A stretch of DNA of 22,075 bases from a virus. The notes under the pieces are model-generated. The model did not search any database. It saw nothing but the letters and a program-made list of their open reading frames with translations, and was not told the DNA's origin. The first letter of the stretch is position 1; the number at the start of each line of letters is the position of its first letter. Shown piece after piece: positions 14,488 through 20,811 of the stretch. The translations under genes and the position numbers were made by a program. The DNA lies in the IMG/VR virus record IMGVR_UViG_3300030085_000608, positions 3,656 through 25,730 of that record; one strand, given 5' to 3'.

Positions 14488-14737
14488 CATTGTTTTTAGA
14501 GGAGTTAAACAGGGTCTCCTTGATCTAAGGCAGTTTCTCTTTTAAGTACTCTAGGAGTATTTAACTTGATGCTATTTGACGAGTGTTCAAGCTGTCGCAA
14601 ACCCTGAAAGAGCTAAAGTAGAGATATGAAAAGACGACGGAGACTCGCGCTCTTTTATAATTAACAGAGGACACTGCTGAAAGTGTGTCATTGCTAACCA
14701 CAATATATAATTACTAATTTATTAAATCTAAAAGAAA
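14488..14737 (+). other. Structured noncoding RNA region
   Basis: These 250 bases carry no gene. Perfect helices on the plus strand are AGTTAAA 14503-14509 with TTTAACT 14560-14566; CAGGGT 14510-14515 with ACCCTG 14601-14606; AAAGAGC 14607-14613 with GCTCTTT 14649-14655; a TACTC/GAGTA hairpin with loop TAG near 14547-14559; and a CCTT/AAGG hairpin at 14518-14530. The first two helices use one continuous 5' strand and interlock as a pseudoknot. A competing helix, GGGTCTCC 14512-14519 with GGAGACTC 14639-14646 (one G-T pair), cannot coexist with CAGGGT/ACCCTG. No hammerhead core was found here. It could be a leader with two alternative folds or a stand-alone RNA. Confidence 0.5.
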
Positions 14738-14980
14738 GTGAAAGAAAATGAAAGACTAATTTGGACAGTAACTTACAGTTGCGATGAATCGGGTGACACT
14801 ACAGTGCCACTAAACTATCACACTTGCCAAAGAACATCAGTTTTTGGTAGTGGTGAAGAAGCTCACGAGTTTTATTCTCAATGTATTGGGCAGAGAGATA
14901 TTAGACAAGTGGCTATATCTTATGATGACTTATGTCGTGCAAGGCACGATGTTATAGACATAGACAAACTTAATTATTAA
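14738..14980 (+). CDS. Small Cys-containing protein, GTG start
   Basis: The 80-residue product starts MKENERLIWTVTYSCDESGD. The only usable start is GTG at 14738: a stop lies three codons upstream, and the nearby ATG is in a frame that stops after three codons. It contains four Cys, a strand-rich first half and a helix-forming second half (EEAHEFYSQCIG, SYDDLCRARHD). No family was recognised. Six residues, VTYSCD, are shared with the lipoprotein upstream, with mostly synonymous base differences. It lies 16 bases before the 212-codon gene and probably shares its transcript. Confidence 0.65.
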   Translation: MKENERLIWTVTYSCDESGDTTVPLNYHTCQRTSVFGSGEEAHEFYSQCIGQRDIRQVAISYDDLCRARHDVIDIDKLNY

Positions 14981-14996
14981 TTTTAATCCATTAGAA

Positions 14997-15635
14997 ATGA
15001 CGAATGCGATGAACAGTGGTAGTATCCCCACTCTAAATGAGAATGATACACTATTGTACAGAATTTGGTCTACAAGTTCAGACAAAGTACAACTAGAATT
15101 TATTGAAAATGTAAACAATCCATACAGAAGTGGTGGTGGTGCAGGTATAAACTTATTATATCTTGCTAACAAGTCAGATGTTAGATTTACTCGTAGAGGT
15201 TATCGTGCATGGTTGACTGGTACACCTGAAGATGTTTACCCATTATTCAACATTGATCCTAACCATGTAGCTAATAGCTGGCAACATGATGCTGAAAGAG
15301 ATAAGAATTATGTTGAACTAAATATTGTTAATCCAACTGTTGTTGGTGTAGCTAGCCCTGATGGTGAAGTTGTTCGTGCTAGAGTTCAGATTACTGAATC
15401 TACAGAGCCTAACGCTTGGCAAGCTGAAGACCCAGAGAACCGTTGCAAGCGCAAAGGTAAGGATGGTGATGTTATGCTACACAATGGACAAAAGATATTC
15501 ATGAATGCACAAGTTGTATCATGTTACGGCGATGTAGCTGCAGAGCAAACGTTCTTGAAGCCAGACACTAGTGCTGCACAGAATGTAGATGCTCTAGATA
15601 AGTTTGCAGATGTCGCAGGTATTAACCTAGGATAA
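14997..15635 (+). CDS. Replication-module protein of 212 residues, possible ssDNA-binding
   Basis: The product starts MTNAMNSGSIPTLNENDTLL. It has a beta-rich central region (VQLEFIENVNNPYRSGGGAG, YVELNIVNPTVVGVAS, VVRARVQITEST), a small Cys/Lys-rich stretch (ENRCKRKGKDGDVMLHNGQK) and an Ala/Asp-rich C-terminal tail (ALDKFADVAG). Phages with a Sak4-type recombinase, DnaB-type helicase and own polymerase normally also encode a single-strand-binding protein, and this is the best-sized unassigned candidate. I see no decisive OB-fold signature, so that is inference. A strong terminator follows 11 bases after its stop, suggesting an abundant product from its own unit. Confidence 0.72.
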   Translation: MTNAMNSGSIPTLNENDTLLYRIWSTSSDKVQLEFIENVNNPYRSGGGAGINLLYLANKSDVRFTRRGYRAWLTGTPEDVYPLFNIDPNHVANSWQHDAERDKNYVELNIVNPTVVGVASPDGEVVRARVQITESTEPNAWQAEDPENRCKRKGKDGDVMLHNGQKIFMNAQVVSCYGDVAAEQTFLKPDTSAAQNVDALDKFADVAGINLG

Positions 15636-15646
15636 TATAAATAATT

Positions 15647-15679
15647 TGGGTATATCATTTGTTTGGTATACCCATTTTT
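15647..15679 (+). terminator. Intrinsic terminator
   Basis: TGGGTATA at 15647-15654 pairs perfectly with TATACCCA at 15667-15674 around a 12-base loop, followed at once by TTTTT (15675-15679). It lies 11 bases after the stop of the 212-codon gene. This is the clearest terminator in the window. Confidence 0.8.
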
Positions 15680-15689
15680 ACTATATTTG
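15658..15689 (+). promoter_or_regulatory. Candidate promoter, exact Bacteroidota match
   Basis: TTTG at 15658-15661 and TATATTTG at 15682-15689 are 20 bases apart, matching both boxes of the Bacteroidota pattern exactly. The -33 box is inside the terminator loop. A start near 15696 gives a leader of about 40 bases to the ATG at 15738. It could drive the replication operon from here on. Confidence 0.65.
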
Positions 15690-15737
15690 TAAAGTTTTAT
15701 AAAGAATATTTATACATAATTATCTAAATCATTGAAA

Positions 15738-15929
15738 ATGAATACATTAATCAAAAACGCAGGTAAGGTAGTAGCTACTGTATCTGCATCTCACAATGTC
15801 ACAGTAACTGAAAAGCAGATTACTATTGACTTATTTACTACCACGACTAAAACCAAAACCAAAAGACGTGGAAGACCTGTAGGGTCTAAAACTAAGAAGT
15901 CTACTAAGACTACGAAGAAGACAGCCTAA
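15738..15929 (+). CDS. Basic AT-hook mini-protein
   Basis: From ATG at 15738 the 63-residue product begins MNTLIKNAGKVVATVSASHN. A TTG two codons upstream is in frame but less likely. The first half has strand-forming Val/Thr-rich sequence; the second half is a Thr/Lys-rich disordered tail containing KRRGRPVGSK. R44-G45-R46-P47 is the core of an AT-hook, which binds the minor groove of AT-rich DNA. Such proteins compact or mark DNA, and phage genomes as AT-rich as this offer many sites. It could coat phage DNA, aid replication or act on transcription. It is the first gene after the terminator/promoter pair and is followed by a second hairpin, so it may be made in excess over downstream genes. 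Confidence 0.72.
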   Translation: MNTLIKNAGKVVATVSASHNVTVTEKQITIDLFTTTTKTKTKRRGRPVGSKTKKSTKTTKKTA

Positions 15930-15959
15930 TCAATAGACTGTTAATACTAATTGATAATG

Positions 15960-15985
15960 AAGGGGCCTTGTGCCCCTTTGTTGTC
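15960..15985 (+). terminator. Hairpin with weak T-rich tail
   Basis: AAGGGGC at 15960-15966 pairs with GCCCCTT at 15972-15978 around CTTGT; the bases after are TGTTGTC. The stem is strong but the T-run is broken, so it probably terminates only partly and sets the level of the replication genes relative to the AT-hook gene. Confidence 0.6.
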
Positions 15986-15999
15986 TAAGCCTATTTATT

Positions 16000-16194
16000 A
16001 TGCAGAATACTATTTTAACTAGAGGAGAAGTATCTCTTCTTATACATAGCGTACAACGCACTTTAATTAAGCTAGAACAATATGATCCTAACAGTGAGTT
16101 AGTTAGAAGGCACAGACTTCTTATTAAAACATTGCTAGACATGGAAAAAGAGCTTGTAGAAACAAAAGAAGAACCAATAACGATATACAAATAA
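16000..16194 (+). CDS. Short helical protein, unknown
   Basis: The ATG at 16000 opens 64 codons; an in-frame TTG further upstream falls inside the terminator hairpin and is rejected. The product starts MQNTILTRGEVSLLIHSVQR and reads as two or three helices (TLIKLEQYDPNSELVRRHRL, LDMEKELVETKEE). No family was recognised. Its TAA shares a base with the next ATG (TAATG), linking it to the following gene and to the polymerase. Confidence 0.65.
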   Translation: MQNTILTRGEVSLLIHSVQRTLIKLEQYDPNSELVRRHRLLIKTLLDMEKELVETKEEPITIYK

Positions 16195-16424
16195 TGGGAA
16201 AGATGAAAGAATTATTCATGGAAGCACAGCAAGGTTACTACCATGAGCTAAAGCATGCATATGTAAAAGCAGTACAAGCTAATAGTGATATTGTAGTCTT
16301 CAAAGGAAGAGAAATATCTAAGGCATATGCAGAATACTTACTACACTTTGAAGATACTTTTCTAAAAGATTTACGAGATGATTACACTGGTGACACAAAC
16401 AACGAGTCTGAGCGACTCGTATAA
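16194..16424 (+). CDS. Small helical protein ahead of the polymerase
   Basis: The 76-residue product starts MGKMKELFMEAQQGYYHELK and is almost entirely helical, with an amphipathic stretch (AYAEYLLHFEDTFLKDL) and an acidic end. No family was recognised. The start of the polymerase gene lies 47 bases inside its 3' end in another frame, so the two are co-translated. A polymerase accessory role is possible by position only. Confidence 0.65.
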   Translation: MGKMKELFMEAQQGYYHELKHAYVKAVQANSDIVVFKGREISKAYAEYLLHFEDTFLKDLRDDYTGDTNNESERLV

Positions 16425-18267
16425 ACTAGGCACTATCCAAGATGTGGTAGATTATTGCCACGACAAAGAAGTTCTAGGTGTTGATACAGAAACTGAAGGC
16501 TTTGACTTTACCTGCAAGAAGATGATTATGTTCCAGATTGGGGACGAGCATCAGCAGTTTGTTATAGATACTAGGTTTGTTGATATTACACCTTTAAAAA
16601 ATATATTAGAATCACCTGCTATCATAAAGATATTTCACAATGCTAAGTTTGACTACAAGTTTATTAAGAAATGGTCAGGCATAGAGTGTGATGGAGTTTA
16701 TGATACGTTTTTGGTAGAAAGAATACTATCTTGTGGTCGTCACATAGGTTATGGACTGAAAGACCTCTGTAAACGCTACTTAAATGTAGAATTAAATAAA
16801 GAAATCAGAAACCAATTTATAGGGTTATCCGGCCAAGCTTATCGTGATGACCAGATAGTATACGGTGCCAAAGATGTAGAATACTTATGTAAACTTCGTA
16901 AGCTACAACTACCTAAAATAGAAGAGTATAAACTACAGAATGTAGTAGAACTTGAAAACCGTGCAGTGTTAGCATTTGCAGATATTGAATACAATGGTAT
17001 TGATATTGATAGAGATGCTTGGGAGGTCATTGCACGTGCAAGCGAACAAGAAGCCTTGAATATGAGAGATGAATTAGATAACCTGGTATTAATCGTCCCA
17101 GAGTTGTCGTGCTTTGTGTTATCTCATGTTCAAGGTGACTTGTTTACTCCACAAGAAGAGTTACGTAAAGTTGGGATTAAGTGGACTAGTCCTACACAAG
17201 TGCTCAAAGTATTTCAAAAACTAGTCCCTGACTTAGAAGACGTTAACGGTAAGAAGATGTATAAGTATAGGCGTCAGCATAAGATTATTGATTTGTATGT
17301 TAAGTACAAAGAAAAGATGAAGCTGGCTACTTCTTACGGTAAGGACTTCTTTAAATTTGTTTCAAGCGATGGCAAAATACATACGCAATTCAATCAAATA
17401 CTTGACACTGGACGGGTCGCATCCAAGAAGCCAAACATGCAACAGATACCTGCGGATAATAAGTTCCGTAACTGCTTTCTGGCTCCTAGAGATTGGTGCT
17501 TTGTATCTAGTGATTATTCTTCTCAAGAGTTAAATGTGATAGCATTTGGTTCTAGAGATCCTGTATGGATAAAAGCTCTTCAAAGAGGACAAGACTTACA
17601 TAGTGTGTGTGCTGACCTTGTATATGGACAAGAGTGGATAGATGCAGCTGAAGACGACTGTAACTATATGAAAGATAAAAGTAAGTGTAAGTGTCCTAAG
17701 CATGGTAAGTTACGTACAAATGTTAAGACTATTAACTTTGGCTTAGCCTATGGCATGGGTCCACACAAACTTGCGGATACTCTTGATATAACTACAAAAG
17801 CAGCTGAAGCTTTGATTGATAAATACTTTGAAGCCTTTCCAGCTATTGGTGGCTTCTTAGATAAGCTTGGTAGCTTTGGCAAAAAGTTTGGTTATATCAA
17901 AACATTTCCGCCTTACAACAGACGTCGTTGGTTTCCTACATGGTACCCACGCATATACAAAGACAAGAGTCAAGCTTTTGAACTTGGTAGTATAGAACGT
18001 GCTAGTAAGAACACACCTATCCAAGGTGCATCAGCTGACATGACTAAGAAAGCTTTGATTCTTATCAGAGATCATATTAAATTGTATGACTTCCCTGTTA
18101 AGATAGTTATGACGGTACATGATCAGATAGACACTATATGTAAAGAAAGTTTTGCAGAAGATTGGGTGGATATAATGACAAGACTCATGGAGCAAGCAGC
18201 TCTTGAGGTAGTTACAAACGGTCTGTTGAAAGCAGACACAAATATTAGTAAATCATGGGAAAAGTAA
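16378..18267 (+). CDS. DNA polymerase, family A, with 3'-5' exonuclease
   Basis: This replicative polymerase has 629 residues. The DEDDy proofreading domain shows D36/E38 in GVDTETEGF, D92 in FHNAKFDYKF, and Y162/D166 in YGAKDVEYL. The polymerase domain shows motif A DYSSQELNVIAF (D379), motif B K450-TIN-F454-GLA-Y458-G, NTPIQGASADMTKKA, and motif C TVHDQID (H581, D582). All catalytic acids are present. Phe rather than Tyr at position 454, equivalent to F762 of E. coli Pol I, predicts good discrimination against dideoxynucleotides. There is no 5' nuclease domain, as usual in phages. A Cys cluster, C428-x8-C437-x-C439-xx-H442, lies between motifs A and B. crAss-like phages carry either family A or family B polymerases; this one belongs to the family A branch. 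It overlaps both neighbours (47 and 13 bases). Confidence 0.94.
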   Translation: MITLVTQTTSLSDSYKLGTIQDVVDYCHDKEVLGVDTETEGFDFTCKKMIMFQIGDEHQQFVIDTRFVDITPLKNILESPAIIKIFHNAKFDYKFIKKWSGIECDGVYDTFLVERILSCGRHIGYGLKDLCKRYLNVELNKEIRNQFIGLSGQAYRDDQIVYGAKDVEYLCKLRKLQLPKIEEYKLQNVVELENRAVLAFADIEYNGIDIDRDAWEVIARASEQEALNMRDELDNLVLIVPELSCFVLSHVQGDLFTPQEELRKVGIKWTSPTQVLKVFQKLVPDLEDVNGKKMYKYRRQHKIIDLYVKYKEKMKLATSYGKDFFKFVSSDGKIHTQFNQILDTGRVASKKPNMQQIPADNKFRNCFLAPRDWCFVSSDYSSQELNVIAFGSRDPVWIKALQRGQDLHSVCADLVYGQEWIDAAEDDCNYMKDKSKCKCPKHGKLRTNVKTINFGLAYGMGPHKLADTLDITTKAAEALIDKYFEAFPAIGGFLDKLGSFGKKFGYIKTFPPYNRRRWFPTWYPRIYKDKSQAFELGSIERASKNTPIQGASADMTKKALILIRDHIKLYDFPVKIVMTVHDQIDTICKESFAEDWVDIMTRLMEQAALEVVTNGLLKADTNISKSWEK

Positions 18268-18692
18268 AATTGTATAAGCTAGACTCAAATGTTGCTCGTA
18301 TAATTGCAACCGTGTCTAGATTAACAGAGATACCTATTAGTAAGATAAGAGGTAAGACACGGCATAGTGAAGTAGTTACAGCTAGACGTATATGCATGGT
18401 ATTGATAAACGATAAGCTGCGTTACAGTACAACTGTAAATGCTTCTATATTTCATAGAGATCATGCTACGGTGTTACACGCATTCAAGGTACACTCTGAT
18501 CTTATGGATGTAGATAAATCATATCAAGAATTTTATAACATATGTGCTACTGCTGTGGGTATTCAGGGTATGGGTGATTCTAATGATAAAGATGACATGA
18601 TTGCAAAGTTTGCTGCACGTGTAGAACATCTTGAGTATGAGAATCAAGAATTAAAAGAACAGATTAACAAAGTATCAGAAATATTATCATGA
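18255..18692 (+). CDS. Stand-alone DnaA domain IV with coiled-coil tail
   Basis: The 145-residue product starts MGKVKLYKLDSNVARIIATV. It carries the DNA-binding domain IV of DnaA: PISKIRGKTRHSEVVTARRI, then FHRDHATVLHAFK (residues 66-78), which matches the GGRDHTTVLHA signature that contacts the DnaA box. The ATPase domain III of host DnaA is missing. After residue 105 an acidic linker leads to a helix with heptad-like spacing (AARVEHLEYENQELKEQINK), probably a dimerising coiled coil. Encoded between polymerase and helicase genes, it probably recognises an origin on the phage genome, or competes with host DnaA for its boxes. It overlaps the polymerase stop by 13 bases and the next gene by 4. 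Confidence 0.85.
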   Translation: MGKVKLYKLDSNVARIIATVSRLTEIPISKIRGKTRHSEVVTARRICMVLINDKLRYSTTVNASIFHRDHATVLHAFKVHSDLMDVDKSYQEFYNICATAVGIQGMGDSNDKDDMIAKFAARVEHLEYENQELKEQINKVSEILS

Positions 18693-18793
18693 ACAAACCA
18701 AAACACGAATTTGATTATAGCATGTTTGCCTGCACTGTGGGCTTTGTAGCTATAATATCACTAATAATAATAATGTTAATTATAAATAATTAA
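18689..18793 (+). CDS. Single-span membrane mini-protein, 34 residues
   Basis: ATG at 18689 overlaps the TGA of the DnaA-like gene (ATGA) and opens 34 codons. The product begins MNKPKHEFDYSMFACTVGFV and continues as a hydrophobic Ile/Leu helix (AIISLIIIMLIINN). A hydrophilic start followed by one membrane span predicts an anchored peptide. No family was recognised. The ATGA junction and the 3-base gap to the next ATG support translation. Its place in a replication operon could hint at membrane tethering of a replication protein, but nothing proves that. Confidence 0.6.
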   Translation: MNKPKHEFDYSMFACTVGFVAIISLIIIMLIINN

Positions 18794-18796
18794 ATC

Positions 18797-19075
18797 ATGT
18801 TACACGAAATAGAATTAGAAAATGGATACACGGTTCAAGTTGAATATGAGTATGAACCAGCTGAATTAGACTACAATGGTACAGGTTACCATGGTGGTGT
18901 TACAATCAAAGCTGTATGGGCAAACTTAAGTGATGTCAACGGTAAGTTAATAAAAGTAGATATTCTACATTTTATGACAGGCTTTGATGAGTTTGATAAA
19001 AATGAACTTGAAGGTATACTAGAAGAAAAATACGAAGATTATGAGCCAGATCCAGATAGATTTAGGGATGAGTAA
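18797..19075 (+). CDS. Acidic protein of 92 residues, unknown
   Basis: The product starts MLHEIELENGYTVQVEYEYE. It is strongly acidic, with a beta-rich first two thirds (GYTVQVEYEYEP, GGVTIKAVWANLSDVNGK) and a helical acidic end (FDEFDKNELEGILEEKYEDY). Residues 24-35 include a Tyr/Gly/His stretch (ELDYNGTGYHGG). No family was recognised. The helicase start lies 8 bases inside this gene, so translation is coupled. Confidence 0.7.
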   Translation: MLHEIELENGYTVQVEYEYEPAELDYNGTGYHGGVTIKAVWANLSDVNGKLIKVDILHFMTGFDEFDKNELEGILEEKYEDYEPDPDRFRDE

Positions 19076-20234
19076 ATTAATAAAAGTAAAAGATACAGAG
19101 CAGAAGAAAGCTCTTAACAATTGGGCAAAGAAAGGTTTTAACGGCAGCATTATTGCAGGCACAGGCTTTGGTAAGTCTAGATGCGGTGTTATAGCTGTGG
19201 CTAAAACCTTGTCTGATGGTGGCAAGGGACTTGTATTAGTTCCTACCCATCAGTTGCAAGAACAATTTAAAGAAGAGTTTATAAAGTGGGGCTATGAATC
19301 TGTACTAGATAATGTAGACATCCTGTGTTACGCCTCTGCTTACAAGCTAGAGGACCAGCACTATGATGTTGTAGTATGTGATGAGATACACCTTGGACTG
19401 TCGCCTGAGTATCGTAAGTTCTTTGAGAACAATACTTGGGATAGAATGTTGTGTATGACCGCTACACTACCTGAAGATTATGAGTATAAAGAGTTGTTGT
19501 ACAAGATTGCTCCTTTAGTGTACATGATAAGTCTTGATGAATGTGTAGCGCTTGGTCTTGTCTCTCCTTATGAGATAGTATGTATACCTATACAGCTAAC
19601 TGATCTTGAACAGAAGGAATACAAAAAGGCCAATAACACATTTGTATATGCTAAGTACTGTCTTGGACAGTTTGGTGCATTTGATAGAGCAAAGCATATT
19701 ATGGGTGCAGGTAAACATACGGCTAGTCCTGAAGACAAGGCTGCTGCTGCACAGTTCTATCGCTCTATCAGAGCACGTAAAGCTGTAGTAGACCACGCCG
19801 ATGGTAAAATTGCAGAGCTACAAAAGATTGTTATCAAGAACATAGGTGAAAAGATACTTGTGTTTGGTGGTAGCAATGAGTTTACTAACAAGCTTGCAGA
19901 TGCAACAGAAACATTCTCTACTGTATACCACAGTGGTAGGACTAAGAAACAGAAAGAACAAGCGCTTAAAGATTTTAGATCAGGTGACAAGCCTGTGCTA
20001 TGTTCTACAAAAGCTTTGAACCAAGGCTTCGATGTAGCTGATGCTACAATGGCTGTTATATGTGGCCTGACTAGCAAGTCCTTGACTATGATACAGCGTG
20101 TGGGTAGAATTATACGTTATCAAGAAGACAAGATAGGCAAGATAAACATCTTGTATGTCAAGGATAGTCAAGAAGAAAAATGGTTGAAAAGTAGTGTGAA
20201 AAATCTAGATAATGTGACCTGGTTACCTTGCTAA
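19068..20234 (+). CDS. SF2 DNA helicase, UvsW/ResIII type
   Basis: From the ATG at 19068 the product has 388 residues (an ATG 27 bases upstream is in frame but would deepen the overlap). Superfamily 2 motifs are visible in order: Walker A GTGFGKS (residues 31-37), LVPTHQLQEQF (motif Ia), VVCDEIH (DExH box, 102-108), MTATLPED (motif III), an SGRTKKQKEQALKDFRSG region, then CSTKALNQGFDVADA (motif V) and QRVGRIIR (motif VI, 343-350). This is a two-RecA-domain ATP-driven translocase, probably acting on forks or recombination intermediates like T4 UvsW. No nuclease or extra domain is fused. The 31-base gap behind it has no obvious signal beyond a weak promoter-like match that I rejected. Confidence 0.9.
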   Translation: MSKLIKVKDTEQKKALNNWAKKGFNGSIIAGTGFGKSRCGVIAVAKTLSDGGKGLVLVPTHQLQEQFKEEFIKWGYESVLDNVDILCYASAYKLEDQHYDVVVCDEIHLGLSPEYRKFFENNTWDRMLCMTATLPEDYEYKELLYKIAPLVYMISLDECVALGLVSPYEIVCIPIQLTDLEQKEYKKANNTFVYAKYCLGQFGAFDRAKHIMGAGKHTASPEDKAAAAQFYRSIRARKAVVDHADGKIAELQKIVIKNIGEKILVFGGSNEFTNKLADATETFSTVYHSGRTKKQKEQALKDFRSGDKPVLCSTKALNQGFDVADATMAVICGLTSKSLTMIQRVGRIIRYQEDKIGKINILYVKDSQEEKWLKSSVKNLDNVTWLPC

Positions 20235-20265
20235 TCAGGCACATTTTTCGTAAATTTATAAGCTT

Positions 20266-20811
20266 ATGCAATTAGAAATTGACATTAATTTATTAACTGA
20301 AAACCAGATAAGTGCAGATGATTATCTTGCTCTGTATGCTATATACAGAAAGGGATTTAAGACTCTGTCTAATCTAAAACTAAACCCTAACTGGGATGAC
20401 CTACAAGAAAAAGGATTTGTTAAGATTGGTCCTGAAGGCTATGACACATACATTGTTAGGCAGAAGTTTATTGATTTGTTTGCTTCTGATTTTGATCAGA
20501 TGTTTGCTCAGCTTGTGGCTACGTACCCTATGAAAGTTAGAACATCTAATGGCATCAGGGTCTTACATGCTGCAGATCCAGACGCCAAGACAAACTTCAA
20601 AGCTAAAGAAAGATATAGAAAGATTGTTTTGGACAGAAGACACGTGCATGATCGTATCATGAAACTGTTGCATGTTCAGCTGAAGGTAGACAAACAAAGA
20701 TTAGAATACTTACAAAATCTTGAGGTGTGGATAAACAATCACACTTGGGAAAAATACACAAACATAGACGACGATGCAGGAGAAACAGAAAGAATCACAA
20801 GAAGGCTCTAA
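20266..20811 (+). CDS. Possible helicase partner or loader
   Basis: The 181-residue product starts MQLEIDINLLTENQISADDY. The first 70 residues have a winged-helix-like layout (ADDYLALYAIYRKG, LSNLKLNPNWDDLQEKGFVK, YDTYIVRQKFIDLF). The remainder is helical and charged, with a coiled-coil-like end (KLLHVQLKVDKQRLEYLQNL). No family was recognised. It directly precedes and overlaps (38 bases) the DnaB-type helicase gene. Loaders and initiator proteins often sit next to their helicase, and a winged helix plus helical tail would suit that, but the role is inference. It also contains one DnaA-box-like 9-mer in its coding sequence (20726-20734). Confidence 0.72.
   Translation: MQLEIDINLLTENQISADDYLALYAIYRKGFKTLSNLKLNPNWDDLQEKGFVKIGPEGYDTYIVRQKFIDLFASDFDQMFAQLVATYPMKVRTSNGIRVLHAADPDAKTNFKAKERYRKIVLDRRHVHDRIMKLLHVQLKVDKQRLEYLQNLEVWINNHTWEKYTNIDDDAGETERITRRL

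Noticed and set aside
12774-14737. Group I intron in the structured noncoding regions
   Set aside because: Looked for the paired R/S (P7) and P/Q segments; no GACTA/TAGTC P7 pair with the flanking conserved bases was found, and the neighbouring genes are not split halves of one protein.
20227-20258. Promoter candidate CTTG, 20 bases, TAAATTTA before the 181-codon gene
   Set aside because: Both boxes deviate, and the implied start would lie about two bases before the ATG at 20266. More likely plain AT-rich spacer within an operon.
20726-20734. TGTGGATAA, exact complement of the E. coli DnaA box
   Set aside because: A single 9-mer inside a coding gene; one is not unlikely by chance in 22 kb on two strands, and no cluster or AT-rich unwinding element is next to it. 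Mentioned only as context for the DnaA-like protein.
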